Positions 1 to 4,333 of a stretch of DNA of 7,293 nt are shown piece after piece. Source of the DNA: Accumulibacter sp032229525 (GTDB taxonomy: Bacteria; Pseudomonadota; Gammaproteobacteria; Burkholderiales; Rhodocyclaceae); contig NZ_JAVTWB010000169.1 in NCBI RefSeq assembly GCF_032229525.1, forward strand, positions 1-7,293, read 5' to 3'. A program made the position numbers and the translations under genes. Under the pieces are notes generated by a model. That model worked only from the letters and a program-made list of their open reading frames with translations. It was not told the origin of the DNA and searched no databases. Position 1 is the stretch's first letter; every line of letters starts with the position of its first letter.

Positions 1-215
1 GGGGAATGTCGCCGGAGGTCCAGAAGCGCGTGTTCGAGCCCTTCTTCACCACCAAACAGGTTGGCCAGGGCACCGGTCTCGGTCTTTCGATTTCCTTCGG
101 CATCATCGAAAGACATCACGGGCGCATCGATGTCCGCTCGCAGCCTGGCCGTGGCACCACTTTCCATATCACCCTGCCGATCGATGGCAGCCAGAGCAGC
201 GTGACGTTGGCATGA
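1..215 (+). CDS. Histidine kinase, C-terminal fragment (ATP-binding HATPase_c domain), 5' truncated by window edge
   Basis: This is the last 71 codons of a sensor histidine kinase. The complete-codon frame begins at base 3 and is still open at the left edge, so the ATG at position 6 is an internal Met, not a start. The visible protein holds the end of the G1 box (Gly-Met before SPEVQKR), the F box (FEPFFTTK) and the G2 box (GQGTGLGL). It ends with the usual C-terminal strand of the Bergerat fold (GTTFHITLPI) and a short tail before TGA at 213-215. The sensor and dimerisation domains lie outside the window, so the signal is unknown. Over the 60 residues that can be compared, 41 are identical to the C-terminus of the next gene's kinase, so the two are paralogues. 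With a 61-bp gap and the same strand, co-transcription is plausible but not shown. Confidence 0.93.
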   Translation, partial: GMSPEVQKRVFEPFFTTKQVGQGTGLGLSISFGIIERHHGRIDVRSQPGRGTTFHITLPIDGSQSSVTLA

Positions 216-263
216 CTGGTGAGCACGGCACCGCGTCCCGAGTATTCGTGGCGGGTCACCAAC

Positions 264-268
264 AAGGA
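264..268 (+). promoter_or_regulatory. Ribosome binding site of the hemerythrin kinase gene
   Basis: AAGGA lies 8 nt before the ATG at 277. The frame upstream is closed by an in-frame TGA at 220-222, and there is no ATG, GTG or TTG between that stop and 277. This fixes the start at 277, or at most 9 nt further in at the second Met codon. Confidence 0.7.
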
Positions 269-276
269 CAAACCTC

Positions 277-1800
277 ATGAGCTTCATGAACTGGAGTAGG
301 CACTTCGTCACCGGCATCGAGCTCGTCGATGCCCAGCATCGCGGGCTGGTCGATCTGATCAACCAGGTCGCACCGCTGCTCAGTGGCGACGAGGGGATGG
401 CCGGCAACGAGGCCCGCAGCTTGCTCGATCGACTCTCGGAATACGCGGTGACACATTTTCGCGATGAGGAAGCCATCATGCGCGAAGGGAACATCGATGA
501 GGATGACTTCGCCCATCACATTCGCAGTCATCAGGGTTTCGTTGAGGAGGTGGCGCTGATGCAGGGCCAACTCGACGACGTCGGTATGTACAACGGCCGG
601 GATCTGCTGCGCTTTCTGGCCAGCTGGCTGACCTTCCACATCCTGATCGAAGACCAGTTGATGGCGCGGCAACTGCGCCTGGTCGCTGCCGGACATGGCG
701 CGGTCGAAGCCGCGACCCTGGCGCGCGAAGAAAAGGAGGATTCGGCGCAGGCAGTGCTCACTGACGCATTGGTCGAACTGTTTGCCGTGGTCTCGCGGCG
801 CAACCGGGTGCTGCGCAGTACCAATGAACAACTGCAGGCGACGCAGGAAAAGCTGGCTGAACTCAACGCCAGTCTCGAACGGCAAGTGGAGCAGCGTGGC
901 GGCGAGTTACAGGCGACCAATGAGGAATTGCTGCGCGAGCAGGCAGAGTTGCAGCGGGCGATGGAAGCCGTCGAACGGACCCAGGGCCGCCTGCTGCAAT
1001 CCGAGAAGATGGCGGCCGTGGGACAGCTCGCGGCCGGTGTCGCCCACGAGATCAACAACCCGATCGGTTTCGTCAGTTCCAATCTGGCGTCGCTCAAGCG
1101 CTACGTCGAGCGCCTGCTCGGCGTCATCGACGCGGCCGCGCCGGCGGTGGCCGCGCTGGCCGCCGCTCACCCGGCACGGCTGGCCGCCGAGCAGGCCTTG
1201 CAGGAAGCCGAACTCGATTTTCTGCGCGAGGATATTCCGGATCTGATCGGTGAGTCGGCCGATGGGCTGGCGAGGGTGCGCAAGATCGTTGCCGACCTCA
1301 AGGATTTTTCGCATGTCGAGGAAGCCGAGTGGCAGGAGGCCGACCTCAACCGCGGGCTGGAGAGTACCCTGAACGTGGTCTGGAACGAACTCAAGTACAA
1401 GGCACAAGTGGTCCGCGACCTCGGCGAGCTGCCGGCGGTGCGCTGTATTCCGGCGCAGCTCAACCAGGTATTCATGAACCTGCTGGTCAACGCCGGGCAG
1501 GCCATCGAAACGTCCGGCACGATCACCCTGCGCAGTGGCCACGAAGGTCGCCACGTCTGGGTCGAAGTCGAGGACACCGGTGGTGGCATGCCGCCCGAAG
1601 TGCAGAAGCGGATTTTCGAGCACTTCTTCACCACCAAGCCGGTCGGCACGGGCACCGGGCTGGGCCTGGCGATCTCCTGGGAAATCGTCCAGCGCCACAA
1701 CGGCAGCATTGCCGTCGACAGCCAGCTGGGGCAGGGCACGCGCTTTCGCATCCGGTTGCCGATCGCCGGACCTGATCAGGTCGAGGAGGCTTCGCCGTGA
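277..1800 (+). CDS. Bacteriohemerythrin-histidine kinase fusion (soluble diiron-domain sensor kinase)
   Basis: A 507-aa cytoplasmic sensor kinase with no signal peptide or membrane segment. Residues 1-135 form a hemerythrin domain with all seven expected diiron ligands at canonical spacing: H21 (in DAQH), H60 and E64 (HFRDE), H81 and H85 (HxxxH), H121 and D126 (HILIED). This domain family binds O2 at a non-haem diiron site. Residues about 173-243 are a Gln/Glu-rich coiled coil linking sensor to kinase. The DHp domain carries the phospho-acceptor H257 (GVAHEINNP) and is followed by a long, Ala-rich helical stretch (about 283-310). The catalytic domain has the N box (N405, NLLVNAGQAI), G1 (D433-TGGGM), F box (FEHFFTTK) and G2 (GTGTGLGL, 457-464). 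The protein looks catalytically complete. It has no receiver of its own, so it should pass phosphate to a separate protein. The next gene, overlapping by 4 bp, ends in a receiver domain and is the obvious candidate. Sensing of O2, redox state, NO or iron is inferred from the family; the ligand cannot be read from sequence. Confidence 0.95.
   Translation: MSFMNWSRHFVTGIELVDAQHRGLVDLINQVAPLLSGDEGMAGNEARSLLDRLSEYAVTHFRDEEAIMREGNIDEDDFAHHIRSHQGFVEEVALMQGQLDDVGMYNGRDLLRFLASWLTFHILIEDQLMARQLRLVAAGHGAVEAATLAREEKEDSAQAVLTDALVELFAVVSRRNRVLRSTNEQLQATQEKLAELNASLERQVEQRGGELQATNEELLREQAELQRAMEAVERTQGRLLQSEKMAAVGQLAAGVAHEINNPIGFVSSNLASLKRYVERLLGVIDAAAPAVAALAAAHPARLAAEQALQEAELDFLREDIPDLIGESADGLARVRKIVADLKDFSHVEEAEWQEADLNRGLESTLNVVWNELKYKAQVVRDLGELPAVRCIPAQLNQVFMNLLVNAGQAIETSGTITLRSGHEGRHVWVEVEDTGGGMPPEVQKRIFEHFFTTKPVGTGTGLGLAISWEIVQRHNGSIAVDSQLGQGTRFRIRLPIAGPDQVEEASP
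1783..1789 (+). promoter_or_regulatory. Strong Shine-Dalgarno for the GGDEF-EAL-REC gene, inside the kinase gene
   Basis: GAGGAGG lies 7 nt before the GTG at 1797, within the last codons of the hemerythrin kinase. The start overlaps the kinase stop codon as GTGA (1797-1800), a classic arrangement for translational coupling. This site is the main reason for choosing a GTG start; the next in-frame ATG is 24 codons in and would cut into the first PAS domain. Confidence 0.8.
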
Positions 1801-4295
1801 GCAGTCCCGCGACTCCCGCGACCCCCGCGACCCCGTACCAGTCGATCTACGATGCGCTGGGCCTGATGGTCATCCGCGTCGATGCTCAGCTCAAGGTCTG
1901 GTATGTCAATACCTTCGGCCTGCGCCTGCTCGGCTTCAACCGGCTTGGGCAGGTTTTCAGACGTCCGCTGGTCGAGGTGCTCGGTGCGGGTGCGCAAGCA
2001 TCCCCCGAGTTTCTTGCCGAGGTTCGCGATAGCGCTGGCCACGCTGGCGTTCGCCAGGCGGAAACGCCGCTGACGACGAGCGACGGCCGGAAACTATGGA
2101 TTTCGTGGTCGATCGAATGGCGCGCCGGTGCAGACACCATTCTCGCGCCAATCTTCCTCGTCGGCAGCGACGTCACGCGCGTGCACGAAAGCCTGCAGTC
2201 GGCGTTGCTGTTTCGCGATGTCGCGCACAACTGCCCGCTATCGATCATGATCACCGACGCCAATCTGGCGATTCTCTTCGCCAACCCCGCGGCATTGGCG
2301 ATGAGCGGCTATGCCGCCGAGGAGGTCCTGGGTCGCAAGCCGGCGAAGTTTCGCTCCGGCCTGACACCCGACGCGACCTACCGCGACATGCACGAGGCAC
2401 TCAATGCCGGTTCAAGCTGGAGCGGCGAGTTCGTCAACCGGCGCAAGGATGGCGGCATCTATACGGAGAAGAAGACCATTTTGCCGATCGCCGGCCAGGA
2501 CGGGCAGTTAGCCTTCTACTTCGCTATCGGCGAGGATCGTTCGAAACAGCAGGAGTTCGAAGGGCGGCTGCAGGATCTGATGAGCACCGATGCGCTGACC
2601 GGCTTGCGCAATCGATCCGGCTTTCTCAGCGAGCTGACGCGACTTCTCCAGCACGCCGAGGGAGACAAGGCAGGCGTCGCCGTCGTTCATATCGACATCG
2701 ACGACTTCGAGAGTATCAACCGCGTGCTCGGGCACGAGTATGGCGACCGCGTGCTGGTCGAGATCGGGAACCGGCTTGGCGATATTCTGCGCGAGGGCGA
2801 TGTGCTCGCCCGCCTCGGTGGCGACGAATTTGGCGTCTTGCTGACTATCCCGGGGTCACCGTCGGCCGGCAGTTGGGACGAGATTGCGGAGCGTTTACTG
2901 GCCGCTCTTCGTCCGGCGCTGGTCGCCGGCGAGCAAGCGATCGAGGTGACACCGTCGATTGGCTTCGCCTGTTTTCCTGACGATGGTACGGAACCCGGCG
3001 AACTTCTGGTGTGCGCCGCCAGTGCGACGCAAAGGGCCAAGCGCGAAGGAGGTGATACCGCCGCCCGATTCGATCGCGCGCTGAGCAGCGAAAATTCCGA
3101 ACGCCGCGAATGGCTCGCCGAGTTGCGTCATGCCGTCGAGAAGAGCGAGCTGCTGCTGCATTATCAGCCGCAGCTCAGCCTGCTGACTGGTGCGGTGATC
3201 GGCGTCGAAGCGCTGCTGCGCTGGCAGCATCCGGCGCAGGGTTTGATCCCACCCGGTCGATTCATCCCCATGGCCGAGGACAGCGGGCTGATCGTCTCGA
3301 TAGGCGAATGGGTGGTCGCCGAAGCCTGCCGGCAGATGCGCGAATGGCTCGATGCCGGCGTGCCGCCGATCAAGGTCGCGGTCAACCTGTCGGCGCGACA
3401 TTTTCGCTCCGACAATCTTTGCCGGAGCGTCAGTGACGCTCTCGCCGTCCACCAGATTGATCCGCGAACGCTGGAGCTCGAGATTACCGAGGGGGCGATG
3501 ATGGACGATGTCGGCATCGCCGCGAGGGCCATCCAGCGTCTCAAGGAAATCGGCGTACGGCTCTCGCTCGACGATTTCGGCACCGGTTATTCGTCGCTCG
3601 CCTACCTCTCACGCTTCCCGATCGACGTCGTCAAGATTGACCAGTCCTTCGTTCGGGAGATCACCAGCGATCCCGGCAACGCCGCCATCGCCCAGGCGAT
3701 CATCGCCATGTCGCACAAGCTCGGCAAGGTCGTCCTCGCCGAAGGGGTCGAGACCGAGGAGCAGATGCACTACCTGCGGCGCAACGATTGCGACGAGATG
3801 CAGGGCTATTTCTTCTCGCGGCCGCTTCCCGCTGAGCAACTGGCCGTACTGCTCGGCACTGGCAAGCGGCTCGATTTCGGCACCGGAACGGACGCTAGCC
3901 AGTCGACCGTGCTGCTGGTCGACGACGAGCCGAGCATACTTTCCGCGCTCAACCGCCTGCTGCGGCGCGAAGGCTATCGGATTCTCATTGCCGACAGCGC
4001 CGATGCCGCCTTCGCCGTCCTGGCGCGCGAGCCGGTCGAAGTGATCCTCTCCGACCAGCGGATGCCCTTGATGACCGGAACCGAACTGCTTTCTCGCGTC
4101 AAGACGCTCTATCCGAGGACGGTGCGCATGGTGCTTTCGGGTTACTCGGAGATCACCGCGGTCACCGACGCGATCAACAAGGGGTCGATCCACCGCTATC
4201 TGAGCAAGCCATGGGACGACGAGCACCTCAAAAGTGAGGTCCGCGACGCGTTCCGCACCTGGAAAGAGCGCTTCGGCAAAGACGGCGCCGCGTAG
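1797..4295 (+). CDS. PAS-PAS-GGDEF-EAL-REC cyclic-di-GMP turnover protein with C-terminal receiver
   Basis: An 832-aa soluble protein. After a short Pro/Thr/Ala-rich start come PAS1 (about 14-128) and PAS2 (about 136-249), then GGDEF (about 260-428), EAL (about 440-686) and a response-regulator receiver (about 703-825). The diguanylate cyclase domain has an intact GGDEF (341-345), the metal and guanine residues D300, N308 and D317, and an RxxD product-inhibition site (R332-D335) five residues before GGDEF. The phosphodiesterase domain keeps its catalytic set: E471 (EALLRW), N530, E562 (EITE), D592-D593 (DDFGTG), K613 (KID), E649 and E652 (AEGVET), Q669. Both halves could therefore be active, although the GGDEF signature is partly unusual (ESINR instead of the common KxIND). 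The receiver has acidic D709-D710, phospho-acceptor D753 (SDQRMP), S781 and K804 (KPW), so it looks phosphorylatable. Its SDQRMP...LSGY...KPWDD pattern resembles RpfG/HupR-type receivers. The GTG start overlaps the upstream kinase stop, which suggests the kinase as phosphodonor. Net output (synthesis or breakdown) cannot be decided from sequence. Confidence 0.95.
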   Translation: MSSPATPATPATPYQSIYDALGLMVIRVDAQLKVWYVNTFGLRLLGFNRLGQVFRRPLVEVLGAGAQASPEFLAEVRDSAGHAGVRQAETPLTTSDGRKLWISWSIEWRAGADTILAPIFLVGSDVTRVHESLQSALLFRDVAHNCPLSIMITDANLAILFANPAALAMSGYAAEEVLGRKPAKFRSGLTPDATYRDMHEALNAGSSWSGEFVNRRKDGGIYTEKKTILPIAGQDGQLAFYFAIGEDRSKQQEFEGRLQDLMSTDALTGLRNRSGFLSELTRLLQHAEGDKAGVAVVHIDIDDFESINRVLGHEYGDRVLVEIGNRLGDILREGDVLARLGGDEFGVLLTIPGSPSAGSWDEIAERLLAALRPALVAGEQAIEVTPSIGFACFPDDGTEPGELLVCAASATQRAKREGGDTAARFDRALSSENSERREWLAELRHAVEKSELLLHYQPQLSLLTGAVIGVEALLRWQHPAQGLIPPGRFIPMAEDSGLIVSIGEWVVAEACRQMREWLDAGVPPIKVAVNLSARHFRSDNLCRSVSDALAVHQIDPRTLELEITEGAMMDDVGIAARAIQRLKEIGVRLSLDDFGTGYSSLAYLSRFPIDVVKIDQSFVREITSDPGNAAIAQAIIAMSHKLGKVVLAEGVETEEQMHYLRRNDCDEMQGYFFSRPLPAEQLAVLLGTGKRLDFGTGTDASQSTVLLVDDEPSILSALNRLLRREGYRILIADSADAAFAVLAREPVEVILSDQRMPLMTGTELLSRVKTLYPRTVRMVLSGYSEITAVTDAINKGSIHRYLSKPWDDEHLKSEVRDAFRTWKERFGKDGAA
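1803..1835 (+). repeat. Short 9-bp in-frame tandem repeat encoding Pro-Ala-Thr
   Basis: About 3.7 copies of a 9-bp unit close to ACYCCCGCG run directly after the GTG start of the GGDEF-EAL-REC gene and encode SPATPATPATP. The copies differ at one or two positions. The unit is a multiple of three, so copy-number change would lengthen or shorten a flexible N-terminal tail without breaking the frame. Confidence 0.7.
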
Positions 4296-4324
4296 GGCGC
4301 GACAAGCGCGTCGGCCATCGCGCC
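4296..4324. terminator. Possible weak bidirectional stem-loop between convergent genes
   Basis: The 38-bp gap between the two convergent stop codons (4296-4333) contains a perfect 7-bp inverted repeat, GGCGCGA (4296-4302) and TCGCGCC (4318-4324), around a 15-nt loop. There is no T-run on either strand, so it is not a standard intrinsic terminator. In GC-rich DNA a stem this short can arise by chance. Confidence 0.25.
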
Positions 4325-4333
4325 GGATACGCT

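Noticed and set aside
6..8. ATG as start of a small 69-aa protein
   Set aside because: The frame is open to the left edge, and the preceding Gly plus this Met are the end of the G1 box of a kinase ATP-binding domain; this is a truncated larger gene.
216..276. Promoter or terminator in the gap between the two kinase genes
   Set aside because: Only a 4-bp hairpin (GGTG/CACC at 218-232) and no convincing -35/-10 pair or T-run; nothing beyond the ribosome binding site can be supported.
907..1698. 263-codon open frame on the - strand opposite the hemerythrin kinase
   Set aside because: It is antisense to the conserved DHp and ATP-binding domains and its protein shows no family motif.
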